Part shown: piece after piece, positions 52,964-62,985 of the stretch
How the letters are laid out: the number at the start of each line of letters is the position of its first letter
Position numbering within the stretch: the stretch's first letter is position 1
Assembly (NCBI RefSeq): GCF_008370685.1
Contig: NZ_VTZU01000042.1
Span: forward strand, 1-64,000
Source of the DNA: Aquimarina sp. RZ0
Lineage (GTDB): Bacteria; Bacteroidota; Bacteroidia; Flavobacteriales; Flavobacteriaceae
Reading direction: 5' to 3'
DNA: 64,000 nucleotides
Translations under genes and position numbers: made by a program
Notes under the pieces: model-generated
Seen by the model: the letters and a program-made list of their open reading frames with translations, nothing else
Database searches by the model: none
Told to the model about the DNA's origin: nothing

Positions 52964-55167
52964 AAAACTCGCGGTATTTTAATAGTGCACTTAGTACCTT
53001 TAAGTGTTTCACTCTTGATAGTTATTATTCCTCCTAATATTTCTATATATTTTTTAGATAAAGTTAATCCTATGCCAATACCCTCATACTTGCGATTCAG
53101 TCCTATACTTTCCTGTATAAAGGGATCAAATATCTTTTTGAGGTTTTTTCTGTCAATTCCGATTCCTGTATCTTTAACAGTGATATGGATATATTCTTTA
53201 ATTGCTTTTAATTTAACTACAATTTTACCCGTGTCTGTATATTTAATAGCATTGTGTATAATGTTGTTTAAAGCTGTTCGGAATATATTTTCATCAATAG
53301 TAGCAATTGGGCAACTTTCATCAAGTTTTAACAAGTAAGTAAGGCCTTTAGATTTGGCTAAGTGCCGATATTCGCGATAGGAAGTTTCTACAGTATAATT
53401 CATATCTGCCTCAATATAATCCAGATTTTTCCTGATGGTTTCAAACTCACTATATAGAGAAAGGTTATTAATAGTTTTTAATAATCTATCTTTACTTTGA
53501 TCAAGGTATTTTAATAATTTTTTTCGTTCTTGCTGTTTTTCTTCACCAGATAATAATAGGTTTGAAATAGTCATAATACCATTTAATGGAGTTCTGATTT
53601 CATGGCTAAAGTTTGAAAGAATATTTGATTTAAGGCTGCTGAGCTCTTGCTCCTTTATATGTGCTTCTTTTATGGCTAGTTCTGCTAATTTTGATTCTGT
53701 AATATCATGAAAACTAATGAGCACTGCATTCACTTTATTCTGATCATCAAAAATTGGTGTATATTTTGATTCTAACCATTGTGTAGTACCTTTAATAGTA
53801 ATGCGTTCTATCTCTTTTTTTACACTTATGCCTTTTAATGCTTCATTAAACTCGTGAGCAAACGTATTTTTGAAATTTACTGGCATTACATTTATAAATA
53901 GAGATGGGGTGGTCGTAGGGTCTACTTTAAAATCTCTTTTGATAATATATAATGAGTTTTCGTCAGCCATTAGAATCTCACCTTTGGTATTCAGTAATAC
54001 CGTATATGCAAAACTATTGTTGACCATTGCTAATAATCTACTCTGATTTTCCACAATGGTTTGTTCATTTAGTTTTTTCTGATGTATATCAATCAGATTA
54101 CCAATCATTCTAATAGTTTCTCCATTTTTATTTTTTTTTCGATATCCATAAACTTCATAATGTCGATATCCTTCATTAAGGTGCTTGAGTCTATAAAAAT
54201 TATGATAATGATACCCATCTTTTTTTAAATTATCTGTATGTCTTTGTATAGAATCATCTACATCATCTGGATGAATCATTTCTCTAAAAATTTCTTCTGG
54301 AACAAAATCTTTGTCAAGAGGAAGACCTAGCATTTTCTTAAAGTCCGTGCTATAAAAAATAGAATTGTTTTCGATGTTATAATCAAAAAGACCAGACCGT
54401 ATTCCTTTTAATGCCAGGTTTTTGGTTTCTTCATTATGTTTTAGTTGTTTGATATATTTATATCGATTTGTAATATCAGAATAGCTTCCATTAATAAAAA
54501 TCACTTTATTTTTATGAAGTACAGGTTTTCCGATGACACGTACCCATTTTTCAATTCCTTTTTCGCTAATTAGTCGTTCAATAAAGTCAAAAGGTTTTTT
54601 ATCATTAATAAGACTATCGATATGTTTTTCTACCTTTTGTCTGGATGCAGGGTGGTAATACTTTATAGCTGTCTCTAATGCGATTGGTGTATTGGGTGCT
54701 ATGTCATGAAGATGATAACACTCTTTAGAAAAATATAACTTTTCTTTTAAGGGATCAAAATGCCAAACACCAGTTTTGGTGAGTTTAGAAAGTGTCACTA
54801 ATAAATTATGCTCTTCATTCTCCTCTGTCACATCGATTCCTGTGGCATAGATCATTTGATCGTGGTGATATACAAAATCAAATTTTATAGATAATATCGC
54901 ATCAGAAACTAATGTGGCAAATCTATATATTCGATTAGCTTGAGGCGAGTTGTCAGATAGTGCTGAGATAAGTTTTCTGAAATCAGATTCGTCTTCATCA
55001 AGAATACGTTGGAACATGGACTGACCTATAATTTGATCTTTGGGTAGCAAGAATAAAGATTCACATCTTTTATTTACTTTGCGAACCTTTCCTTCTTTAT
55101 CCATTAAGACAAGGAAAAGTGATGTTTTTTCTGCAAGGATTTCAAATTCTTTTCCTGTAAAAGCCAT
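52960..55167 (-). CDS. Multi-PAS sensor histidine kinase
   Basis: 735 residues, no membrane segment, so cytosolic. About four PAS modules (near 1-110, 120-240, 250-370 and 380-500; for example LTKTGVWHFDPLKEKLYFSKEC, SGLFDYNIENNSIFYSTDFKK, RMIGNLIDIHQ) precede a HisKA domain with SHEIRTPLNGI (H522). The HATPase_c end has NNIIHNAIKYTDTG, DTGIGID and GIGIGLTLSK. Overlaps the response regulator by 4 bp. The signal could be a redox or small ligand through the PAS modules. Confidence 0.92.
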   Translation of the reverse strand: MAFTGKEFEILAEKTSLFLVLMDKEGKVRKVNKRCESLFLLPKDQIIGQSMFQRILDEDESDFRKLISALSDNSPQANRIYRFATLVSDAILSIKFDFVYHHDQMIYATGIDVTEENEEHNLLVTLSKLTKTGVWHFDPLKEKLYFSKECYHLHDIAPNTPIALETAIKYYHPASRQKVEKHIDSLINDKKPFDFIERLISEKGIEKWVRVIGKPVLHKNKVIFINGSYSDITNRYKYIKQLKHNEETKNLALKGIRSGLFDYNIENNSIFYSTDFKKMLGLPLDKDFVPEEIFREMIHPDDVDDSIQRHTDNLKKDGYHYHNFYRLKHLNEGYRHYEVYGYRKKNKNGETIRMIGNLIDIHQKKLNEQTIVENQSRLLAMVNNSFAYTVLLNTKGEILMADENSLYIIKRDFKVDPTTTPSLFINVMPVNFKNTFAHEFNEALKGISVKKEIERITIKGTTQWLESKYTPIFDDQNKVNAVLISFHDITESKLAELAIKEAHIKEQELSSLKSNILSNFSHEIRTPLNGIMTISNLLLSGEEKQQERKKLLKYLDQSKDRLLKTINNLSLYSEFETIRKNLDYIEADMNYTVETSYREYRHLAKSKGLTYLLKLDESCPIATIDENIFRTALNNIIHNAIKYTDTGKIVVKLKAIKEYIHITVKDTGIGIDRKNLKKIFDPFIQESIGLNRKYEGIGIGLTLSKKYIEILGGIITIKSETLKGTKCTIKIPRVL

Positions 55168-55390
55168 AAGAGTTAGTTATTCTCAACTTAAAGTTACAAA
55201 AATGATTTAGATAAAGGAATATTATTGCCTAACTTAAAAATAGGAAATATTAGTTTTTAAAGACTAAATTTTACGTAAACCTTTATTGTGTTACTAATTA
55301 TTTGGCTCTCTTGATTAGCTGGAACACCAAAAATGTCAACATCTAATTAGAACAATAGTATACAGCCAATAGGATTGCCAGAAGGGAGTA

Positions 55391-55693
55391 CTATCCAGTA
55401 AAAAGGAGTGGTATATTCTTATTGTATAAAACTTTGATAATAAGACCTTCTTTGTCTAATGAACCAATAAATGGGATGTGCATCAGTTTTACTTTACTCG
55501 ATAGATTATATCCTTTTATCTTTTTATAACTTACAGTGGCAGTTGCTGAGGATCTATGTCCTCTCATTTTAAAAATAATTTCTTTAATGATACCATCTGT
55601 TTCGATATATTCTACAGAAGTTTTTTGCGTATTAGACCAAAGCGAAATTGATAAAAAGTAAAAAAATATAGAGCAGATTTTAAGATTTCTCAT
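55391..55693 (-). CDS. Small exported protein of unknown function
   Basis: 100 residues with a probable signal (MRNLKICSIFFYFLSISLWS) and a short beta-rich mature part (VEYIETDGIIKEIIFKMRG, ATATVSYKKIKGYNL). The pattern of strands around a K-M-R-G-H turn is reminiscent of DUF3592-like domains but not decisive. Confidence 0.5.
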   Translation of the reverse strand: MRNLKICSIFFYFLSISLWSNTQKTSVEYIETDGIIKEIIFKMRGHRSSATATVSYKKIKGYNLSSKVKLMHIPFIGSLDKEGLIIKVLYNKNIPLLFTG

Positions 55694-55789
55694 TAATTGA
55701 TGTATTTAATGTCTAATATACTAATTACCCCATAGAATCAAAAAATAACTTTAATAGTTTATTGATTTAAAAAAGAGTATTCCAACTGG

Positions 55790-57976
55790 TCATTTTTCTC
55801 CCGGATGATATGTCTTTTTTGCACGCTTTACTACATCTTCTTTATAAAATGCAGCATCTTTAAACCTACCTTCTATATAAGATTTTGTTTGATCATTAAA
55901 ATGTGGAGAAGTAGGATTACTACTTTGACCACCCGCCAGAATAGTTTTTGCTTTGACTTTGTCACCAAATTCTACTACGGCAACAAAACTATTACCTCGG
56001 GTTCCATAGATTCTCTTTGTGTTATTTGTATATCGCACACCATATGCAGCTAAGGCTCCCCAACGTCCCGATGCAAACCCTACAGCATCACTAGATTTCT
56101 GGTCATCAAAAGGCTGTTTGATATCACCATTAATTCTCTGGAAACGATTCACCAATCCCCAGGGTAAAATCTCTCCGAAATCTGTTTTTAATTGTGTAAG
56201 CGTTTCTTTAAAAATAGCTAACCGTTCTTCTAAAGGAGATTCTGTACCGAAGTATGTGAATAATTCCATATCACTAAGAGTTTGATCCTCTGGTCGTTTT
56301 CCTTTTTTAGCATAATTGGTTCCATAAAAGTGTGCAAGGGTCATCGCAATGGATTTTTTTGAAGTTTTATAATCCCAATTACGTAAAATCTCGATACTAC
56401 TTCCTACTTCTTTTGTTTTATCTATTTTATCATAAGCTTCTACCAGTCCTGGTATTAATACCGAAAATGCAGGGAGATAAGGATCATGGGCTAGGCTAAT
56501 AAGACTATCAAGGGTAAAGTCTTTTTTGTTTTTTAAAAGATCTATTGCGTGTATTCCTCTAAAATTTTCCCGATCGATAGACATATAAGAAGGGTAGTCT
56601 TCTTTCTTAGGGCTGAATTCTTGCGCAGCAGTGAATGGAGTAGAATTACAGTTCTGAATCCATCCATTTTTAGGGTTTAAGAGTGTTATAGTTTCGTCTA
56701 CCGTATGTAGTCCTTTCCAGTCGGTTTTAGGATTGCTGCCATCAACAGCTTTTGTATAATCAAAAGATGGATCCCGTATCGGAATAAAATTACCATGAAA
56801 ATAGGCAATATTACCTTCAGCATCAGCATATACTGTATTGTTAGAAGAATTAGTACGTATATTCATCATATCACGAAAACCATCGTATCCATCTTGTTTT
56901 GTACGAATAAAAGATTGTTGTAATGCTTTTACTGGTTGCCACATGAGTGCAGAGGCAACCCAATGTTCATCTTTGAGATGTGTGATGGGGCCATGATGTG
57001 TTCTATAGGCTGGAAATGTTTTCTCTTTTAGAGTTTCGCCCTCTTTATATTTCAAAGTAACAGAATATTGTTCTATCGGGCGTAGTTCATTACCATATCT
57101 ATACATAGGTTTCCCATCTTTGGTCGTTATAGTCTCTATAAATTCATCAATAACATCTGTATAGGTGGATGTATGCATCCAGCCTGTTTTTTTATTGAAC
57201 CCCTGGTATACAAAAAATTGTCCCCAGGTTACAGCTCCATAGGCATGTAAGCCTTCTTCACTTACCATATGTACTTCGCCCCTAAAATAAAAAGAAGTAT
57301 GCGGGTTAATTAATAACATTGCATTTCCAGATTGTGTAAGATCGCCAGAAATGGCAATTCCATTTGATCCTTGTGGCTCTAGCATTTCCTTTTCTCTTTG
57401 TATCACTTCTTCCTCTTCATTAGGTATTTCCATACCGTCTTGATACATAGCTTTGATTTTATGGATAGAAACGCGTTCTATATCTCCACCAATAGAGCCT
57501 TCGCTAAAATACATGGGCATCCATGGTTCAAAATGAGTTAGCAATCTGGGAGTTACCTCAGGATGTGTTTTTAGATAAAAATTGATACCATCGGCAAAAG
57601 CAACGCATAACTTTTTAAGCCATTCTGGGCTATTTTCATAGTTAGCGATGGCTTCCTCTTTGGTCATAAAAAGCTTTGCTCTTAGATCACTGTATATAGC
57701 ACTTTCGCCATCCACTTCGGCTAAGCGACCAGTTGCCCAAATATAATTTTGTTCTACACGATTAAAATCATCTTCACACTGTGCATATAATAGCCCAAAA
57801 ACGGCATCTGCATCAGTTTTTCCATATATATGTGGTATTCCATAATCATCTCTAATGATGGTTGTATTTGCAGCATGAATATTCCAGCGCTGTTCTTCAT
57901 TAGTAGTTTTTTGTTCTTTTTTACAAGAAAAAAAAAGTAAGATAATACTATTTATAATTATGAATTTAAAACGCAT
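55790..57976 (-). CDS. Penicillin-acylase-family Ntn-hydrolase lipoprotein
   Basis: 728 residues. The lipobox (FFSC, Cys 18) anchors it. An alpha chain begins IIRDDYGIPHIYGKTDADA. A spacer ends at QGSNGIAISG, where S204 would become the N-terminal catalytic nucleophile of the beta chain after self-cleavage. The Asn and Arg region (NCNSTPFTAAQEF, GFASGRWGAL) is present later. The family includes penicillin G acylase, cephalosporin acylases and AHL acylases; the substrate cannot be assigned. It could inactivate signals or beta-lactams in the periplasm. It is followed in the upstream direction by a LamG lipoprotein 42 bp away. Confidence 0.88.
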   Translation of the reverse strand: MRFKFIIINSIILLFFSCKKEQKTTNEEQRWNIHAANTTIIRDDYGIPHIYGKTDADAVFGLLYAQCEDDFNRVEQNYIWATGRLAEVDGESAIYSDLRAKLFMTKEEAIANYENSPEWLKKLCVAFADGINFYLKTHPEVTPRLLTHFEPWMPMYFSEGSIGGDIERVSIHKIKAMYQDGMEIPNEEEEVIQREKEMLEPQGSNGIAISGDLTQSGNAMLLINPHTSFYFRGEVHMVSEEGLHAYGAVTWGQFFVYQGFNKKTGWMHTSTYTDVIDEFIETITTKDGKPMYRYGNELRPIEQYSVTLKYKEGETLKEKTFPAYRTHHGPITHLKDEHWVASALMWQPVKALQQSFIRTKQDGYDGFRDMMNIRTNSSNNTVYADAEGNIAYFHGNFIPIRDPSFDYTKAVDGSNPKTDWKGLHTVDETITLLNPKNGWIQNCNSTPFTAAQEFSPKKEDYPSYMSIDRENFRGIHAIDLLKNKKDFTLDSLISLAHDPYLPAFSVLIPGLVEAYDKIDKTKEVGSSIEILRNWDYKTSKKSIAMTLAHFYGTNYAKKGKRPEDQTLSDMELFTYFGTESPLEERLAIFKETLTQLKTDFGEILPWGLVNRFQRINGDIKQPFDDQKSSDAVGFASGRWGALAAYGVRYTNNTKRIYGTRGNSFVAVVEFGDKVKAKTILAGGQSSNPTSPHFNDQTKSYIEGRFKDAAFYKEDVVKRAKKTYHPGEK

Positions 57977-58018
57977 ATTAACTAGTTTTGATTTTAGATG
58001 ATAAAGTGTAATGATGTT

Positions 58019-58894
58019 TTATTTAAGAAGAGAATGCACACCGTTTTCTAAACTGTATAGTGCAGTAATTTCCTGATGGGTAAGATTTCTGTTGAAGATA
58101 GAAAGTTCATCCATTAACCCAATATATCCTAATCCAAGGTAGATATTGGATTTTTCTAACTCCCATGTAAACGGATCTATAATATCCGTTCTTTTACCTT
58201 TCAATTCTCCATTAATATAAAAAGAGGCTTCTCCTTGTTTTGTATTTAATCCTTTAAAATTTATAAAAATGTGCGTCCAGGTACCTTTAGCAAACGGAGG
58301 ATTAGAAACAGGAACTAATTGATTGACAAAGTCATCATCATCATTATCTTTGATTTCGGTGTTTTTCTTCCATGATTCCTTGTCTCCAATAACACCTAAT
58401 CTAAAATCTCTAGGATTTTCCTTGGTAAAATCTACCCATATGGAAGCATCATTATAACTCACATCAGTAATCTGGATAGGATCACAGTACCCTGGCTCGA
58501 GATCTGTAGCAGGATCGAGATTTAGCCAAAAAGAAACTGATCCATTCCACCTATCAGTATTATAAGCAATATTATCTTTACTTGTATAATAGATATATCC
58601 TTTACTACGAGAACCATAATATAATGCATCTCCATAAAGTCCTTTCCCTTTTGCAATAGTAACATCTTTTTTGTGTAACCCTACTTTTATAGAATCTCTG
58701 GCCTCACGAGAAGGAACGGTATATAAATTAGCATCGCCTAGTGCAAAGTCAGCCTTCACTCCAACATCAAAAGATGCATATAAGGTAAGGGCATTTTTTA
58801 AATCTAATTTCTCCGGGTGGTTTGATCCACAAGATAAATGGAGTATTAAAAGAGAAATAATCGAAAAAAAATTCGGAATACGATTGAGTTTCAT
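58019..58894 (-). CDS. LamG/concanavalin-like lectin-domain lipoprotein
   Basis: 291 residues with lipobox (LHLSC) near the start. A jelly-roll domain (about 40-290) has GLYGDALYYGSRSKGYIYY, WNGSVSFWLNLDPA, FAKGTWTHIFINFKG, FYINGELKG and the LamG-typical end YIGLMDELSIFNRNLTHQEI. It probably binds glycans at the cell surface. It is upstream of the penicillin-acylase gene in the same unit and divergent from the SusC gene across a 0.55-kb gap. Confidence 0.82.
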   Translation of the reverse strand: MKLNRIPNFFSIISLLILHLSCGSNHPEKLDLKNALTLYASFDVGVKADFALGDANLYTVPSREARDSIKVGLHKKDVTIAKGKGLYGDALYYGSRSKGYIYYTSKDNIAYNTDRWNGSVSFWLNLDPATDLEPGYCDPIQITDVSYNDASIWVDFTKENPRDFRLGVIGDKESWKKNTEIKDNDDDDFVNQLVPVSNPPFAKGTWTHIFINFKGLNTKQGEASFYINGELKGKRTDIIDPFTWELEKSNIYLGLGYIGLMDELSIFNRNLTHQEITALYSLENGVHSLLK

Positions 58895-59451
58895 AATCTT
58901 GTTGAGATGGTTTTTGTGAAAAATGGCTATATGATAGCTAAATATATAAAAAATAATCCCTGTGGAATCTACTATGATTCTATTAGCACATAGATTTATA
59001 TAAATTTTGTGATATTTTAGGCTATTTAGTTTTTTTGTAAGGGTATTCTCTCTTGTTTTTTTATTCTTTTTAATAATAATAATTAGTTTTGTGGATTCAA
59101 GTTTTACAAAGTATTTGGTAGGTTTGCAGCTATAAGATTTTATTGTAAAATGAAAATATATAATAATTTCTTTTGATCTATATAAAAAATAATAAGTAGT
59201 TAATTAAAAGTTAAAATTTATTTCTAAAATTAGATTTGATGATTATTGGTCTAATATTATTGAATAATTAGTTTATATGTGTAGAGATCAGTATATGAGG
59301 AGTTTATGGGTGTGATTTAATGTCTCCTTAATCATTATGATACTAATATATACCCCATATTATTGATTTATATATTCGCAAATAAAGTTTTTAAATTTAG
59401 GAATATTTTATACAGATCAGTTAATTTAATTCATAAATATATACAATTGTA
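58895..59451. other. AT-rich divergent promoter region upstream of susC
   Basis: About 560 bp with no gene. It should hold the promoters of the LamG (minus) and SusC (plus) units. No palindrome or promoter element stood out enough to place. No FecR or sigma gene is present, although the SusC protein has an STN domain. Confidence 0.45.
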
Positions 59452-59463
59452 ATGAGTGGAATT

Positions 59464-62400
59464 ATGAAAAAACAACTACCTGATAATTTCTTGTTTGGGG
59501 AAGATTTGATAAGAATTATAATAGTTTCTTTTTTGTTATTGACGTGCAGTGTCGCCAAGGTGTTTTCATTCAATGACGATTCTTGTAGCGTTTCTGTCTC
59601 TTTTAACGAAGTGGCACTGCAAGTAGTAATTCATGAAATAGAAGAAAAAAGTGGATATAGTTTTTTTTATGAACATTATTTAACTGATTTTTCTAAAAAA
59701 GTATCGATTCAGACTAGAGAAGAAAATATACAAAGTGTATTAAATACTGTATTCAAAGATACTGATATACGTTTTGAAATTTATAAAGATCAGATATTGT
59801 TGTTTCCTGAAAGTGTAAAAATGTCAGATCAAAAAGCAAAACGACTTTTGAGTAGTATTAATAAAAAATCTATCACAGCGTCTCAACAGAGTGGTATCGT
59901 GCAAAACGCAATAAAAGGAGTAGTGACAGGTGATGATGGGACTCCCTTACCAGGGGTTAATGTGTTGGTCAAAGGAACAAATAAAGGTGCGTTGACAGAT
60001 TTTGATGGGAATTATCAAATTGCATCTAGCGTTGGAGATATATTGGTCTTCTCATATATTGGTTTTGAAACTCAGGAAATAATCGTTTCTGATACAAGTA
60101 CTCTTGATGTTATTTTGAAACCTGATGTGAGCGCGCTTGATGAGGTAGTAGTCGTTGCCTATGGTACAGCGAGCAAATCATCCATTGTCGGATCTGTAGC
60201 CCAGATCAATGCAGATGATATTGCAGAAAGACCCGTGACAAATGTGTTGACAGTACTAGACGGTGCGGCGGCCGGAGTTAAAATTACTCCGGCAAATGGT
60301 CAGCCTGGTGCCAGCCCTAATATTAGAGTGCGAGGATTTGGCTCTATTAATGCTTCTAATAATCCATTAATCGTAGTAGATGGAGTAGAATTTGTCGGTG
60401 AGTTTTCTAGTATCAATACCAATGATATTGCAAACGTAACGGTTTTAAAAGATGCGGCTTCTACTTCTTTATATGGTAGTAGAGCTGCCAATGGTGTAGT
60501 AATTATAACTACAAAGAAAGGTAAAAAAGGGAAAGATACATTCACATTAGATATCAGTCAGGGAGTCAGTACCAGAAGTATTGGTGAATATGATAGAGTA
60601 GGCCCTTCTCAATATTATGAGCTCATGTGGGAGGCGTTAAGAAATAGTTTATCTATTTCAGGTTCTACACCAACAGTTGAGGCAAATCGGCTGGCAAGTG
60701 AACAAATTTTTGATGAGCTAGGAGTAAATCCTTTTAGTGTTCCTAATGATCAAATTGTACAAACAAATGGAATGCTTAATCCTTCAGCGAATATAAGGTA
60801 TGATGATCTTGATTGGCAGGATCCTATAATACGAACAGGATATAGATCTAATCTAAGTTTTTCTTATAGTGGAGCCAGTGATAAAACAGATTATTTTACA
60901 TCATTAAGTTATCTTGAAGAAGATGGATATATTATAAATTCTAATTTTGAAAGAATAACTGGCAGAATAAATATAAATAGTCAGCTCAAAAAATATTTTA
61001 AAACAGGTCTTAATCTCTCCGTTGCTTCTTCTCAATCTAATAATGCAAATGATGGGACAACGAATAGTTTGGTAAACCCATTTAGAACAACGAGGTTTAT
61101 TGCTCCTATTTACCCAGTGTTTTTGAGGGATACGAGTACAGGTGAGTTTATTTTAGACGAAAATGGTGATATTCAGTTTGATAGTAGTAATAGTCGGATA
61201 GGTAGTTCTTCTGGTAGAAATGTAATACAGGAAACTATTCTGAATAAAGATTCAGATAAAATATTTTCTGTAAATGCCAGAACCTATGCTGAGTTTAAGT
61301 TTTTAAACGACTTTACTTTTACCTTTAATGCTTCTCTGGATAAAAGATTTTTTAATACTACAGAGTTTAATAATCCAATTGTAGGTGATGGAGCCCCCGA
61401 TGGTGTTATAGAAAAAGATGACATCGTAAATACTACTATAAACTATAATCAACTTTTGCGCTATAATAAAAATTTTGACAGGCATCATTTAAATATACTC
61501 TTAGGGCACGAAAGTTTTGATACCGAGCGTAATTTTTTTACAGCCAATAGACGAGGTCAAATTGTTGATGGTAATATAGAGTTAGTTAATTTTACCACAA
61601 CGCAAGATGTGTCTTCTAATACAAGACGTCTTAACAGAGAAGGTTATTTTGGCAATGTAAACTATGATTTTAACAATCGATATTACATATCTACCTCATT
61701 CAGAAGAGATGCTTCATCAAGATTTAATAAAAATAACCGATGGGGGAATTTCTTTTCTCTAGGGGCTTCATGGAGAATCGACCAGGAAGATTTTGCAAGC
61801 AATATTGATTGGATTAGCTCACTGAAGTTAAGAGCATCTTATGGAGAAGTAGGAAATGATAATTTATTAGATGAAGATGATATAAGTGATTTTTATATCA
61901 GTCAGGAATTATTTGATTTAGATTTTAATAATCAGTTGGGAGGTGGAATTTTATCGGCAACTACAGGAAATCCAAATATTAGCTGGGAGACAAACATACA
62001 ATCTGATGTAGCCTTAGAATTTGGTGTTTTTAATAATAGGATCTCAGGGATTATTGAGTATTACAGGCGAGAATCAAAAGATTTGTTATTCCTGGTGCCC
62101 ATACCTTCTGCTTCGGGATTAGATACCAGACCTGATAATATTGGTGATATGGTGAATAATGGTTTGGAATTTGGATTGAATTTTGGAATTGTCGATACAG
62201 AAAATTTCTCTTGGAATCTGGCTATAAATGCCGCTACAATATCTAATGAAATTACAGCATTACCTCAGGAAGAAATTATTGATGGAACTAAAAAACTTGT
62301 GGTTGGGGGTGATATTTTTGCTTTTTGGCTTCGGGACTGGTATGGGGTAGACCCAACAGATGGTTCTGCTTTGTTTATTCTAGATCCCGAATCTGGGGCT

Positions 62401-62976
62401 ATAGGAGACGGAGACGTTAGGACAACTTCTGACGGGACAGTTGTTACCACCAATCAAAATAAAGCACTTTTTGATTTTGTAGGTACTGCAATACCTGATG
62501 TATTCGGAGGATTTACCAATAATTTCAGATACAAAAAGTTTGATATCGGTTTTACATTTACGTATCAACTGGGAGGAGAAACTTATGACACTAATTTTGC
62601 CAACCTGATGCATTCTGGAGAATATGGTGTTGCATTAAGTACAGAGGCTTTAGACCGCTGGCAAAATCCGGGAGATATTACTGATGTACCTCGATTGGAT
62701 GCAAATCAAACGGCTGCTTTTGGAGCAGCTTCTGACCGATGGTTAGTAAAATCAGATTTCCTGGCGCTGAGACAAGTTAATGTTGCATATAATTTCTCAA
62801 ATAGCCTACTAGAAAATGTCGGTTTAAGTGGGGCTAAAATTTATATGAGTGGAGAAAACATATTTGTTGTAAATGCTAGAAAAGGATTAGAATCTGGTCA
62901 GAGGTTTAATGGTACAACATCGAATAGATTTACACCTTCGAGAGTATTGTCTTTAGGGTTTAATGCAATATTTTAA
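59464..62976 (+). CDS. SusC/RagA TonB-dependent receptor with STN domain
   Basis: 1170 residues from the ATG at 59464 (an in-frame ATG at 59452 adds four). Signal segment, then STN domain (about 42-115, VSVSFNEVALQVVIHEIEE and GYSFFYE). Next come a carboxypeptidase-regulatory-like domain (about 148-220, IKGVVTGDDGTPLPGVNVLV), a plug (VVVAYGTASKSS, PNIRVRGFGSINASNNPLIV) and a TonB barrel ending VLSLGFNAIF. STN normally signals to a FecR protein. The SusD gene follows 9 bp later. It imports oligomers, probably glycans; the target is unknown. Confidence 0.93.
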   Translation: MKKQLPDNFLFGEDLIRIIIVSFLLLTCSVAKVFSFNDDSCSVSVSFNEVALQVVIHEIEEKSGYSFFYEHYLTDFSKKVSIQTREENIQSVLNTVFKDTDIRFEIYKDQILLFPESVKMSDQKAKRLLSSINKKSITASQQSGIVQNAIKGVVTGDDGTPLPGVNVLVKGTNKGALTDFDGNYQIASSVGDILVFSYIGFETQEIIVSDTSTLDVILKPDVSALDEVVVVAYGTASKSSIVGSVAQINADDIAERPVTNVLTVLDGAAAGVKITPANGQPGASPNIRVRGFGSINASNNPLIVVDGVEFVGEFSSINTNDIANVTVLKDAASTSLYGSRAANGVVIITTKKGKKGKDTFTLDISQGVSTRSIGEYDRVGPSQYYELMWEALRNSLSISGSTPTVEANRLASEQIFDELGVNPFSVPNDQIVQTNGMLNPSANIRYDDLDWQDPIIRTGYRSNLSFSYSGASDKTDYFTSLSYLEEDGYIINSNFERITGRININSQLKKYFKTGLNLSVASSQSNNANDGTTNSLVNPFRTTRFIAPIYPVFLRDTSTGEFILDENGDIQFDSSNSRIGSSSGRNVIQETILNKDSDKIFSVNARTYAEFKFLNDFTFTFNASLDKRFFNTTEFNNPIVGDGAPDGVIEKDDIVNTTINYNQLLRYNKNFDRHHLNILLGHESFDTERNFFTANRRGQIVDGNIELVNFTTTQDVSSNTRRLNREGYFGNVNYDFNNRYYISTSFRRDASSRFNKNNRWGNFFSLGASWRIDQEDFASNIDWISSLKLRASYGEVGNDNLLDEDDISDFYISQELFDLDFNNQLGGGILSATTGNPNISWETNIQSDVALEFGVFNNRISGIIEYYRRESKDLLFLVPIPSASGLDTRPDNIGDMVNNGLEFGLNFGIVDTENFSWNLAINAATISNEITALPQEEIIDGTKKLVVGGDIFAFWLRDWYGVDPTDGSALFILDPESGAIGDGDVRTTSDGTVVTTNQNKALFDFVGTAIPDVFGGFTNNFRYKKFDIGFTFTYQLGGETYDTNFANLMHSGEYGVALSTEALDRWQNPGDITDVPRLDANQTAAFGAASDRWLVKSDFLALRQVNVAYNFSNSLLENVGLSGAKIYMSGENIFVVNARKGLESGQRFNGTTSNRFTPSRVLSLGFNAIF

Positions 62977-62985
62977 AAAAGTGAG

